The notes beneath the pieces are model-generated. The model saw only the letters and a list, made by a program, of their open reading frames with translations. It did not search any database and was not told the DNA's origin. Below are positions 21,098-31,848 of a stretch of DNA of 64,000 bases, piece after piece. The position numbers and the translations under genes were made by a program. Source of the DNA: Phalacrocorax aristotelis (taxonomy: Eukaryota; Chordata; Aves; Suliformes; Phalacrocoracidae); NCBI RefSeq assembly GCF_949628215.1, contig NW_027441236.1:310001-374000 (forward strand), written 5' to 3'. Numbering within the stretch: the stretch's first letter is position 1; each line of letters opens with the position of its first letter.

Positions 21098-21618
21098 TGG
21101 TCAGTGTAGGGCCACAGTGGAAGAATCACAAGCTGAACACAGCTGTGAGAACGCAACCTCCAAGGGGGGAAGCGGGAGGAATGTCATTGCACAATATGTT
21201 GTTGCAACCCCAGAACCGCCGTTAGCTGGCAGAGCACGTACCCGGCAGGCCTTGTTGCATGCGCCGGCCACGCGTGCAGCAACGTCTAGGCAGTACTTTT
21301 GCCTTGAATCTGCTGAGGGTATAAAAAGGGGCGGCTCAAAGCAGAGCGGGGGGGAGACAGAGCACGCTCTGGGAACCACAGGGGACACCCTGAAGGTGCC
21401 ACGCCTACCTCCCTTCTCCATGATGACCTTGCTCACGGTCACCCTCCTGCTCGGCGGTGTCTCGGGCATAGTCAGGTTGGTCAGACTCCGATGAGGGGAA
21501 AACAATATGCTAGTAACTGCTTCTGCAAGGCTCTAACAGAGCAATAAATACTGTTGTGCTTTTGAAATATCATATGTTGGGTGAATTTTGTACATAGGAA
21601 TCCTGCTAACCTGTTACA
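21098..21618 (+). mobile_element. Solo LTR with 5-bp target-site duplication
   Basis: The element is flanked by GATGG on both sides (21,093-21,097 and 21,619-21,623), begins TGGTCAG and ends TTACA. It has TATAAAAA at 21,320-21,327 and AATAAA at 21,543-21,548. Its length of 521 bp fits a complete LTR. The surrounding block is continuous with its paralogue across the insertion. A 5-bp duplication is typical of several avian ERV groups; I do not assign a family. A short open frame inside it is incidental. Confidence 0.85.
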
Positions 21619-21649
21619 GATGGGGGTGTAACGGGGGGTCCCTCCCCAA

Positions 21650-22410
21650 AGAGTCGTGGGGGGATTATTACATATTATAAACTATAAGTATGGGTGTGTG
21701 ACATTGCAATAAAGGAAAAGGGTTTTTTTTCTATTTTGAATTCCTTCCTCTATATAGAGTTTAAAATGCACAAAAAAATTATGTCTATACAAGTTTTTTA
21801 TATTTTAAGAGCCTGTACATGTTTCTACTTTAAAATAAACTTTTTACCTACTGTATAGTACAAAGAACTTGGAATATAAAAAATTTAAAGTTTTTTCTTT
21901 ATTTATAAGTTAATATTGGTTTTCAAAATATATAAGAAGTCGTCTGCCTGGATAAAGCTATCTGAATTTAGTGTGTGTTCTATAATAAGCCTACCGCAGG
22001 GTCACAGGTTGGAAGGTTCTCAGGGATCATCTAGTCCAACCCTTCTGTTAGATATTCTATGTAATCTAAATAAAGATAATAAAATAAGTGTAAACAGGTA
22101 TAGAGATAAGTAGATATCTCAGTCTAAATAGAGAAGTGTAAAATTAGTGATGATATATGTAAGTTTAAACAGATAGCTAAATAGAAGTTCTGATAAAAGT
22201 GTTGATCGGTATGTCTAAATAGATGCATAAATATTCTATAGATGTATATAGATATAGTCACAATAGATAATATCTGTTTACACTAAGTTATAAAACATCT
22301 ATGTATTCCCTGAATATACATATATTTAGGTAGATACTTCAGTGTTAAAATATCTGCTATATAGGGTTTTTACAACACTAAGAAAAACACTATTTATAGA
22401 ACGGTTTCAG
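21650..22410. repeat. AT-rich degenerate tandem tract in block A copy 2
   Basis: This tract has the same character as 18,060-18,700, with recurring TCTAAATAGA and GTAAGTTTAAACAG phrases. It ends in the shared GCTATATAGGGTTTTTA...CTATTTATA block before the sequence returns to CT- and GC-richer DNA. Confidence 0.6.
22000..22045 (-). mobile_element. CR1 LINE 3'-end fragment
   Basis: The stretch contains CACAGGTTGGAAGGTTCT and GGGATCATCTAGTCCAACCC, the reverse complement of the CR1 3' end. About 45 bp remain. It lies inside the AT-rich tract, unlike the fragment in the other block. Confidence 0.82.
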
Positions 22411-22619
22411 AAGCTCAACCCCCCCCTTCATACGTACTGAAGTTATAAAAGCGCTTTCTAAAGCTGCCCCTTATCCCTTTTCCGCTCCAAGTCAGGGCCC
22501 ATCCTCCCAGTTGGTGACTTGCTCCTGCAGGGCTGCGCTTGCAGAGCGAGAGCTGCTGCCACAGCACTAATGCATCCCCAAATCCCCGATTCTGGTCCAC
22601 CTACCTCTCTGGTGCCCCA

Positions 22620-24008
22620 AAAGTTGTTGCTCTTTTGCCAGTTCTGCCCTGTACGCTTCACCTCTTTGTTTCTGGTTCCCATGTGCCTTGTTCCAGCTCT
22701 TTCCTCTGTCCTTCCTCCCTATTTATTCTTTTTCCTCTGTCACACTGCTTTTGGGTGCTGACCCTGGTAGCCAGCTCACTGCAACCATATCTGACGCGTG
22801 TGAAGGGACAAGGCTTCGCTGCTTCCTGCGCATTCCCAGATGCGTTTGCAGCCCCTGGGCTTCGGGGTGAGTGCCTGCAGCTGGGTCCAAGGGAGAAGAT
22901 GATGTGCTGTTGGATGCAGCCGGTGAGTCTGAGGACAGGGCTGGCCCTGCTGTGCCAAGGGGCTCTAGCTGGGGAGAGGGCTGCCTGGACACTCCTGCCT
23001 GCAGGAGCTGGCTGAGGAGTGAAAGGAAGGGTGTTCCACAAGGCAGGTGCCTCCAGCAAGGAACAGCGTGTAGTTGAGCAAGGAAGGATCTGTCCCGGCC
23101 AGAGCACGCCACCAGCACAAGGTAACAGGATATCAGCAGCTCTGTTGGCTATGTGCGTTGGCCCCCGTGTGTCCAGGAAACACGGTCAGAGAGGAGTCTC
23201 GGGGCACCCGCCTCCTGCTCCGGGAGGGGCATGGTTTGGGCAGCCAGCACTGTGGAGGGGGAAGGGGCAGAGGGAGAGAGAGAAACCTCAGGGCTGTGAA
23301 GGTGTCCTGCCCACAACAGGAGCTGCAGTGAGTCGCACAGCTCCTCCCATGCATCTGGGCCTATCCCTGCTATGCTTTTCCCAGTGTCTGTCTGCCTCCT
23401 TGCCTGTCCCTGCCTCTGTCTCCTTCTCAGGCTGCACAGCTCACCAAAGCTTTTTGGTCTTCTGCCAACACTGCCCTGCACCCCATCGCCTTCTATGTGT
23501 CCTTTCTATACCTCTCCTTTTCTGGCTCCACTCCTGCTATTTTTTTCTTCCCTATTACTTGTAAAAATTGCATTTCTAGGTCTGCCTCTACCCAGCGACC
23601 TATCTCCATTTCAGTGACTGACTCTGCTCTGCCCCGGCTTGCTCTTCCTACATCCTTTCTCTGTGGCCATCTATCTGTCTCCCTCTCTTGATATTTAACT
23701 TCTACCCACATGGCCAGAACCCCGTTGATTTTTACATTTGCGCTGTCTGTCTACGTTCAGTTCCGCGTCCACGTTTGTTTCTTCCTGCTTGTCCTCAACT
23801 AAATCACTTTTCCAATTTTGTTTGTCTTCATTGATTTAGTTTGCGGTCCCTATTTCTTACTTTTTCCTGTCTGACCCTTACTCCATTGCTTTTAAAATTC
23901 TCTTTCTAGGTTTAGTTTTACGAAGCTGCCAATCCCTAATTTTAAGGGTTATTTGTTGCTCATGCACCCCATTGCTTTTAAAATATTTTATCAAGGTGAC
24001 TTTTTTTT
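22620..24008. repeat. CT-rich degenerate satellite with unassigned G-rich insert
   Basis: 22,620-22,760 and 23,340-24,000 are CT-rich and carry phrases like those at 1-5.7 kb (GTTCTGCCCTGTA, CTGTCTGCCTCC) and like those at 27-28.5 kb (TTGCTTTTAAAAT near 23,888 and 23,970). Between them, 22,780-23,335 is G-richer with donor-like GTGAGT sites near 22,868 and 22,922. No gene is recognised. Confidence 0.45.
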
Positions 24009-24481
24009 TTAATAGAGTTAATAAGGTTGGAAAAGGCCTGTGGTATCATTGAGTCCAATCATCAACCCAACACTACGGTGCCTCCTACAGCGCCACGTAT
24101 ACGCATCTTTTGAACGCCTCCACGGAGGGCAACTGCCCCACCTCTCTGGACAGCCTGTTCCAATACCTGACGACTCTTTGGGTAAAGAAATTTTTCCTAA
24201 TACCCTCTCTGATCATTCCCTGATGGAACTCGACACCATTTCCTCTTGTCCAATCGCTAGCTCGTTGGGAAAAGGAACCTACACCCAGTTTACTACAACC
24301 TCCTCTGAGCCTCCTCTTCTGCAGACTTAAACAACCCCAGTTCCCTCAGCCGCTCTTCATAAGACTTGTTTTCCAGACCCTTCCCCAAGCTTTGTTGCCC
24401 TTCTCTGGACATACTCCAACTACTCAATGTCCTTTTTGTCCTGAAGGGCCTGAAAGGGAACACAATACTCAAGGTGCGGCC

Positions 24482-24871
24482 TCACCAGTGCCAAGTCAGG
24501 GGTACGATCACTTCCCTACTCCTGCTGGCCACGCTATTTCTGATACAAGGCAGGACCCCATTGGCCTCCTTGCCAACCCAGGCAGACCGCCGCCTCACGT
24601 TCAGCCGGCTGTCAACCGGCACCCCCGGGTCCTTCTCTGCCGCACAGTTTTCCAGTCGCTCTTCCCCAAGCCTGTAGCATTGCATGGGGTCGTTGTGACC
24701 CGAGCACAGGACCCGGCACTCAGCCTTGTTAATTCTCATAGAGTTGACGTCAGGCCATGGGTCCAGCCTGTCCAGATCCCTCTGCAGAGCCTTCCTACCC
24801 TCGAGCAGATGAACACTCCCGCCCAACTTGGTATCATCTGCAAACTTACTGAAGGCACACTGTCCCCTCAT
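24482..24871 (-). pseudogene. CR1 reverse transcriptase fragment
   Basis: This 129-codon frame contains FADDTKLGG, the CR1 version of the catalytic (Y/F)xDD motif of reverse transcriptase. It continues into the palm/thumb part, ending around [12 protein letters not shown] complete CR1 ORF2 product is on the order of 900-1000 residues, so this is a small part. Upstream RT motifs are lost to stops and frame changes. Confidence 0.88.
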
Positions 24872-25694
24872 TCAGAGCATTGATATAGACATGGAACAAG
24901 ACTAGTCCTAAAGTTGACCCCTGGGGAACAGCGCTCATGACCAGCCACAAATTTGGTTTAACCTCTGTCACCACTACTCTTTGGGCTCAGCCATCCAGCT
25001 AGTTTTGTACTCAAGGAGTACACCTGTCCAAGCTAGGAACCACCAGCTTCTCCAGGAGAATGCTGTGGGAGACAGTGTCAAAGGCTTTACTGAAGTACAG
25101 GTAGATAACATCCACGGCCCTTCCCTCATCCACTAGGTGGGTCACCTGGTCATAGAAGAAGACTGGGTTGGTCAGGCAGAACCTGCGGTGTCTGGGCCTG
25201 ATCCCCTGGTCATCCTGTACATGCCTGGTGAGCGCACTGAAGGTGAACCATTACTACCCTGGTGATAAACAGCCAGTCTACTAGAGACTGAGGCCAAGAA
25301 GGCCTCAAGTACCTCAGTCTAGTCCTCAGTGGCAGCATTCCCCACCCCAGCCCCCAGTAGAGGCTGGAGAGTCTCTTTGGCTCTCTTTCTGTTAGCATAT
25401 ATGTAAAAGCATGTTTTGTCATCTCTAATAACAGTGGCCAGTTGAGTTCTAGCTGGGCTTTTGCCTTCCTGGTTTGCATAACAAGCTCTGTGTTCTGTTC
25501 CTGACTTGCCTACCCATTCTTCAAAAGCAGTAAACTCTCCTTTCCCTGCCCCCCCGAGCCACCACAAAAGCTCTCTGTTCAGCCAGGCCTGTCATCTTCC
25601 TGCCCGTTTGTCTTACTGCACACAGGGACAACCTGGTTCTGCACCTTCCAGATTTCCTTCTTCAACGTCCAGCCTTCCAGGACCCCTTAGCCCT

Positions 25695-26172
25695 TCAGGA
25701 CTTCATCCCAAGGAACCCTTTCAACCAGTGTCCCAAAGAGTCCAAAGCCTGCCCTCCGCAAGTCCACAGTATATATTTTGCCAGCCCCCCCTTCCTTATT
25801 TTGCCAGGCATCAGGAATTCTATCAGGGTGCAGTTGCTAGGCGCAAAATGGCTTCCAACCCCCACATCTCCCACCGGTCCTTCTGTTTCTAAAGAGCAGG
25901 TCAGTCGAGGCACCTCCCCAGTAGGCTCATTTACCAGCTGCATCAGGAAGTTACCTTCCACGTGCTCCATGAACCTCCTAGACAGTTTCCTCTGCTGCGT
26001 TTTCTTTCCAGCAGACATCTGGTAAGTTCAAGTGCCCCATGAGAATAAGGGGTAGCAACTGGGAGAGTTCTGCCAGCTGCCTGTAGAATTCTTCAGCTAC
26101 TTCTTCATTGCAGTCAGGTGGTCTACAGCAGACCCCCAGCTGGATAGCTGCCTCGTTGGCCTTTCCCCTCAT
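25695..26172 (-). pseudogene. CR1 endonuclease fragments
   Basis: Two overlapping frames, 25,978-26,172 and 25,695-26,018, together cover the C-terminal part of the AP-like endonuclease. Recognisable pieces are GVCCRPPD, LILMGHLNLPDVCW (the usual MGDFN-type motif has lost its Asp, now His) and EGNFLMQLVNEPT. The frame shift between them and the lost acidic residue show it is dead. Confidence 0.85.
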
Positions 26173-26389
26173 CCTTACCCATAAGCCGTCAACCTCATCC
26201 TCCCAATCATTGAGCTCTCTACAACCGAAACACTACCTAACGTACAGAGCCACCCCACCACATCTCCTTCCTTGCCTAACCCTTCGTAAGAGATTAGAGC
26301 CATCCATCGCAGCACTCGAATTGTACGAGGCATCCCACCGCATCTGGTGAGAAACCGTACTAGGAGCAGCTAAAGTCACTTGGTTTATT

Positions 26390-26745
26390 AAGCCTAGAGA
26401 CAGGGAGACCTCATCTCAGTCTGCAGCTTCCTCACAAGGGGTGGAGGAGGCACAGGCGCCGATCATTTTTCTCCGGTGACCAACAATAGGACCTGAGGGA
26501 ACAGCAGGAGGATGGTCCAGGGGAGGTTTAGGGTGGGTATTAGGAAAAGTTTTTTCACTCAGAGGGCCACGGAACAGGCTCCCCAGGGAAGCAGGCACAG
26601 CGCCAAGCCTGACAATAATCAAGTAGCACTAGGGCAACACCATCAGAGGCATGGGGTGAATTTGGGGCTGTCCTGTGCAGGGAAAGGAGTTGGACTCTAA
26701 TCCTCGTGGGTCCCTTCCGACCCAGAACGTTCTATGATTCTGCGA
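26390..26745 (+). mobile_element. CR1 LINE 3' end inserted in the minus-strand CR1
   Basis: The plus strand reads GGGAGACCTCATCTCAG, CCAGGGGAGGTTTAGG, TATTAGGAAAAG, GAACAGGCT and CCCAGGGAAG, then GGGTCCCTTCCGACCCAGAA and TTCTATGATTCTGCGATG. This is the CR1 3' region and its short terminal repeat. The minus-strand CR1 resumes directly after it, so it is nested. The left boundary is uncertain within about 40 bp. Confidence 0.85.
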
Positions 26746-27015
26746 TGTCTGCGATGGCAAGAAAATCAAAGCTATCCCGCTGCACAACAGCTTCTATCTC
26801 CTGCCTTACGGCATCTATGCTGTGTGCATTGGGGTAGACCTGCTCAAGGTGGGATATTGATTTCACCCTCGAGCTCGGCACGCCGCCCCTAGGCTCTTCT
26901 TTAGCGAGCCTGGCTATATCCCTTCCCCTCCAAGTCTCCCTTAAAGCCGCCTCCCCGAGCCCTGCAAATTCCCAAGGAAGAATGCTTTTCCCCCTTTGAG
27001 ATAGATGAACTCCTT
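26745..27015 (-). mobile_element. CR1 LINE, 5' continuation of the interrupted copy
   Basis: The + strand phrases AGCTATCCCGCTGCACAACAGCTTC, CTATGCTGTGTGCATTGGGGTAGA and CCCCCTTTGAGATAG (each from one continuous stretch) match the antisense of the CR1 region upstream of the part at 26,350. This shows the two minus-strand pieces were once one element. Confidence 0.75.
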
Positions 27016-27019
27016 ATTC

Positions 27020-28500
27020 AATCCCTTTTAATTTTTTTCCAGCGGTACCCTAACCACCCTTGCGTTTATCGTGTTCTTTTTGTGTACTATTATCACCTTT
27101 ACTGTGGTCATTTGTTCATTTTCAGCTCTTTCCTTAGCACCATCGCTTTTAAAATTTTATGTCTGTGTTTTATTTCTATTACTATTTTTTAGTTGTTATT
27201 GTCTCTTAATCCCTCGGCTTTTAAACTTTCCTACTTTTGTCTCGTTCGCTGGTGTTACTTCTCAATTATTTTTCATAGCGCTCTCGCTTTTTACATTTCC
27301 TTTTCACGTCTGTTTTGGGTCACTGTCCTTATTGCATAAGATTGTCTTTATTTCCTAATACGCACTGCTGGCTAGGCTTTCTTTCTACAGCAACCTCAGT
27401 TCTCTTTGCTGTCTTTGCAAAATTATTTCTCATCTCTCTTTAGCGCCCTTGCTTTTTCCATTTCCTTTCTACCTCCCTTCTAGGTTACAGTCTCTGTTTT
27501 AATTTTTTCTTTTATTTCCCTACAAGCCCTTCCTTTTTAAATGTTATTTATAAGTTAACTCTCATTCCTTTGGAAGTTTAAAAAGTTATTTCTTCTATTT
27601 CACTAATGACCTTGCTTTTTCCACTTACTTTCTACATTTCCATTTTACTTGACCGTTGCTATTTTTAATTTTTTCCCTCATTTCTTGAATCGTATTTTCC
27701 TCTAAAATTTTGTACAATTTTATCTGGTGTCTTTGTTTTAGTTATTTCTTGTCCTTAGTAGCAGTACCTTTGCTGTTTTAATAATAGGGATGGAAAATAG
27801 AAAAATATTATTAGTTTGCTCTAGGTTTCCCTAATCCCTGACACTTTTTAGATTTCTTCCTTTAGCCCGTTTCCTGTGCTTATTTTGCTCTGTTTTCTTT
27901 CAAGTATATGTCTTCCCTTAACACCATCACTTCACCAGTTTTCTTCATCCATCTGTTTGCTGTCCCTATGTTTTAAATTTTATCTTTAGTTCCATAATCC
28001 CCCTTGCTTTTTAAACCTTTTCTATGCCAATTTTTCTCCCTTTGCTGTCTTTTTAAAATTATTTCTTCTCTTCCCTTAGCGTCACAGCTTTTAAAATTTG
28101 CTGTCTCTTTTAGATGGCTGTCCCTATCTATTTTTGCCCTTCCTTTTCCTAATCTCTTGCTTCCTAAATGTTCTGTCTACTTTTATTCCCTTTGCTGTTT
28201 CTCAGAATTATTTCTTGTCTTTCATTAGTACTGCTGCATTTTAACTTTCTTTCCGCTCCCGTTTCAGTTTCCTGTCCGTCTTTTCATTTTTCTCTTTGTT
28301 TTTCTAACATCCCGCACTTGATTTTTTTTTTCCCCTACATCTCCAAGTCACTTGGCCTTTGGTGTTTTATGTTTTTCCCTATTTCTTTACTATCAGTTTT
28401 TAACTCCTCTGCCTAATGTTATCCATTGGCTCTATTAGCACTTGAATAATTTCTTGTCTTTTGTTAGTGTCGCAGCTTTTAAAATGTCATCTTTTACCTC
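27020..28500. repeat. CT-rich degenerate satellite, period about 150-157 bp
   Basis: The anchor AATTATTTCT(T/C)...TTAGCG/TTAGTA followed by GCTTTTAAA-like sequence recurs near 27,262, 27,419, 27,590, 27,741, 28,055, 28,202 and 28,445. Most intervals are 147-171 bp and one is 314 bp (two periods). Sub-repeats of about 72 bp are seen at 27,145 and 27,217. The + strand is almost purine-free for long stretches. No gene is present. Confidence 0.65.
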
Positions 28501-29630
28501 ATAGGCCTTTTACCTCACCGCCTTAGACGTTCCCCAGCAGCACATTGTTGTCACAATCGCACCTCTCCAAGACATCTGTTCCCAAAAAAGAGCAATCTTT
28601 TTCTTTTCTATGCCATCTAGGATGCCTCCCGAGACCTTCCCTGTGCTCCACAGCATTTTGGTAGCATTTACTCTCCTTTTCAATCTCTTATCCCGCGAGC
28701 CTTTTGTGACCCCTCCGCTCCCAGTCACCGTGTGTCCAGAGAGCCCCTTTTCGTCCCACAACCCTGTTTTAGCTCAGTAGCAGGCTTTGGTCTTCCCTTG
28801 TTATCTCTGAACCCAGTCTTCGGGTTTGCTTGTGCCTCGGAGCGCTCTTAGCATACCGTCTGCTGACTACGGTACCTCCAGCCGGTCCCCAGCTCCTGAG
28901 GAGATCTGTAATCTGGTCACACCCCTCCAGACTGTATCCTCCTTTCCCAGAGCATTCTTTTGTCTCTGCGCCTCACCCAGGACCCCTCAGGGCGCCGCAA
29001 CACCTACCGGCCCCTTTGAGGTCACATTCTGCGCACTTTTAGCTTTGCCGTGGCACTCACACCCCTCTCTCACCATCTGAAGATTTTCTGAGTCTGTATA
29101 TGCTGCGCACAGCAGTCATTCTGTCCTTTCTTCCTTCTGTTTGTGCCTCTATTTGTTCCCTGGCTTTCTCATGTTGCGTTTACTGAGCTCAGATGCCCTC
29201 TGGATGTAATTGTCACATCCCCAAATACTTTTCTGTCTCTCTGCCTTCCTCAGGACATCTTCTATCCTAGTCACAGTCCTTTCCTAGACTCTCCTCAGGC
29301 TCCAGCTCCAAGGCTGCTTTGGTGTCTTGGGCTCCCTCGGGACTCCTCTGCTCCATTTGCTGAGTTCCCACGAGACATCCCCTCATAGAGATAGCCCAGG
29401 GCCCTGTTCTAGCTCAGAAGGGCACTTTTCACTCCTCTTTACCCTCCAGCTCTATTCCTGAGTCGGTATCTGTTACCCCGATCACTTTTTTCTTTCCTCA
29501 ATTCTTTGCCGCCCCCCGTTCCAGCTCCCCCGAGAATATCTGTTAGTTTGGTCAATTCCCTTTTGAGCTTCCTGCATTCTCACCACTGCTTTAGTTTCTC
29601 TGGTCCATTACAAACTATTCCTATCCCTGT
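28500..29630. repeat. Degenerate CT-rich repeats, weakly periodic
   Basis: Related phrases recur irregularly: CTCCTGAGGAGATCTGTAATCTGGTCAC near 28,894 (in two overlapping parts), GTCGGTATCTGTTACCCCGATCAC near 29,463 and CCCCGAGAATATCTGTTAGTTTGGTCA near 29,530. They resemble the GTATCCGATACCCCAGAG phrase in block B. The + strand is pyrimidine-rich. I see no gene. Confidence 0.4.
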
Positions 29631-30990
29631 GACAACGCCTCTTGTTCTGCCAGAACCTTTCCTAAAGCCATCTTTGTACTCCGCAGTAATTAATTTGTTT
29701 TCTGTCTTATAGTATGTTTCTCTTTGCTATCTGGTACCCCAAAAATATCTACGGGTGGCTCTGATCTTCTCTTGAGCTTCTTGGAGAATCAATAGCCTGG
29801 ATCTATTTTTAGCAACACATGTCTCAATGAGTTTTTATTACACTTCCCCTTTTATTCTTTATTTAGCTGCTTATATGCTCATTAGGACACTTCATATAAC
29901 TTTTGATACCGTTCCTGTATTTCCCTTTTTAAATTTTTGTCCTTTGAGACTGCTATCAGTCTCTTAAGGAAATCAGAGTGTCAAAATTACTCTGAATTAT
30001 CAGTGATTTATAGAAAATAATTTCATTTGAACCAGAGATTTAATTCACTTTGCCATTCAGTCATATCTAGACTATAGCTCTGCTAGTATGTAGATAGTAT
30101 GTGTGGTTTTGCTAGAAATGAACCATAATTGTATAACTCTTCTGTTTTACAGAAAAGTAAAACATACAACTAATGGTCATAATAGTGCTATTATAATCCA
30201 GGAGGTGCTCTTCTATATAAATTAGTAAGACATGGTTTTTCCCTGTATACATCCTAGGAAAATGAAGTTTAATTTCTTACCTGGCCACATTGCTGATGCA
30301 ATACATGTAGGTGAAGAAAAACAAATAGTAGTACAATTACAGTAAGAACCACTCTTTTTGTCTTTTTCCATGCTGTTAACATAAAGCACTTGAGAAAACT
30401 CCCTGCTGTTCCTTCAGCTGCCTTTATACCCTGTGGTGGTTCACCCCTCCCCTTTCCCAGGTGATTGTGGGAAGGTTGGTGGGCAGGGCCCGGGGTATAT
30501 GAGCCACAGCCTCTGGTGAGGGAGCTCCCTTCCCTCCTGGCTTTCTCCAGTGTGGGTGCTTTGGTGTTCCTGTACTTAATTGTAAGTTTTGAGCTGTTTA
30601 AATATTTTTGGATAGGTATGTTTTGATATTTAAAGACATGCAGATGCTTGTGAGAGGTAAGGCTTTTAGAACTCAATAAGGGTTGGTGGCATTTAAATTT
30701 GAAAGATCATTTGTGTCTAAACTTATATGTTTTTCCTTATTTAATACTGCATTGGAGGTTCAGGTGTGGTAAGATGGCTTGATAGTATGTTGTTCTGTTA
30801 TTTTTTTCTTTTTAGTTTTGAGTATGTTTCTTTTTATTATTGGAATTCTCTATTGAATCAAAATTATTTTCATAAACTCTCTTGCGTAATCTAGAAGGTG
30901 TTGACATTAACTGTTAAGGGTATTGATAAGATGTGGTTGGGGTTAGGGTGAGTGTTCTGTATGCATTTATGTATGGGAATTTATATATGC
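29630..30990. repeat. Paralogous block B, CpG-poor copy
   Basis: This is the counterpart of 10,095-11,150, with CG sites mostly turned into TG or CA and A/T-richer overall. Its middle (about 30,075-30,560) does not align and includes extra sequence. The alignment resumes at GTAAGTTTTGAGCTGTTTAAA and continues to GGTTGGGGTTAGGGTGAG near 30,940. Confidence 0.72.
30425..30560. mobile_element. Possible LTR remnant in block B copy 2
   Basis: The stretch contains CCCTGTGGTGGTTCACCCCTCC and GGGTATATGAGCC (each from one continuous stretch), resembling the promoter-proximal part of an avian LTR. It has no counterpart in the other block B copy. Ends, polyadenylation signal and target duplication are not identified. 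Confidence 0.25.
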
Positions 30991-31079
30991 AGTTTCTTTA
31001 AGAAAAGAAGAGCAATACAAGTGTATAGTTAATATCAATAGACTTCTGTAAAACCCTGTGTAGGCTTGTGCAGAGCCAA

Positions 31080-31848
31080 TAGCCAAAAGCAATGGGAAAG
31101 GTCAGTAACTTTAGTAGTATTTTGTAGATGTTAAGAAGATGACTGTAGCTGGCAGCTAGAGTGCTAGCTGAGAGTACATGCTAACGGTCTTCAGGTTTGT
31201 ACGTGTATAGGGTGTAATGCTTGAGTTAACGTATGTCCTTTAATGGCAGGTGGTAGTTGGGCTCTACATGGTATTCCTACATGAGAGCAAGACCTATGGA
31301 TCATTTAAGCTATTTCTGTGCATCCAGGTGACTTCTACCATGTCCTTTTTTTCCAGAGGCAGAGGAGGAGTTGTTCAGGGTGACATAGGAAAGCCGAGGA
31401 AATCCTGTAAGAAGGTAGGACGGTGTGTGGTATATAGAAGGAACATGTGACTGATGGCTGAATGACTCTGCAGTGTGTTTTGGGGAGTTAGAAGGCAGTA
31501 AGGAATGAGCCAAGTGTGAGCTGGACACAGGAGGGGAGTTGAGCTAGGTGATTGGTGTGCTGAAGTAGCAGTTCTTTCTGAGGTGTTGTGTTGATAGCGA
31601 AGGTAAAAGTGACCTCTGTTACTTGTGTGTTACAGATAATGGGTGAGCCTCAAAGTGGCAGCTGGAACTGACAGAGGCTGGGCAGGCAACCTGTCAAAGA
31701 AAAGATGTGTGAGAATGGGATTCGGCGTGGGTAGGTTGCTGTTCTGGGTAATATCGTAGCATGTATCTTGTTTCTTAAGTTTTTGCACGTTCCATGTAGG
31801 CTTTGCGGGAGAGACACAATGTGGTGATGAGACTTCAGAGAAGGCTAT
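31080..31848 (+). repeat. Degenerate macrosatellite monomer at the array edge
   Basis: This stretch aligns with the array unit from the GAGCTAGAG..TTAGCTGAG region (31,155) through segment A at 31,357-31,414 (TTTTTTTCCAG before, GAAG|GTAGGA after), the GTGTGCTGAAG block near 31,556, segment B near 31,634-31,684 and segment C near 31,788-31,840. It is strongly diverged and CpG-poor, and includes a duplicate of the 13.7-14.0 kb sequence. The homogeneous array begins abruptly at 31,849. Confidence 0.75.

Larger units (their letters stand above)
20500..22620. repeat. Paralogous block A, CpG-poor copy with an LTR insertion
   Basis: This is the counterpart of 16,935-18,905. Many CG sites of the other copy appear here as TG or CA (for example CCTCACGGGGTTATC there, TCTCATAGGGTTATC here). 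It is interrupted by an LTR at 21,098-21,618 that has no counterpart in the other copy, so that insertion came after the duplication or the sequence was lost there. The AT-rich core follows the LTR. Confidence 0.75.
24010..26350 (-). mobile_element. CR1 LINE, long but inactive (main part)
   Basis: On the minus strand this reads from endonuclease through reverse transcriptase to the CR1 3' end near 24,012. Frame fragments are recognisable: endonuclease pieces in 25,695-26,172, a linker piece near 25,210-25,480, and an RT piece with FADDTKLGG in 24,482-24,871. Stops and frame changes separate them, so the element cannot move. The 5' continuation lies at 26,745-27,015 beyond a second CR1. Confidence 0.9.

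Noticed and set aside
21420..21494. Short peptide frame with a signal-like hydrophobic stretch (MTLLTVTLLLGGVSG)
   Set aside because: It lies wholly inside the LTR at 21,098-21,618 downstream of its TATA box and is short. It is more likely incidental than a gene.
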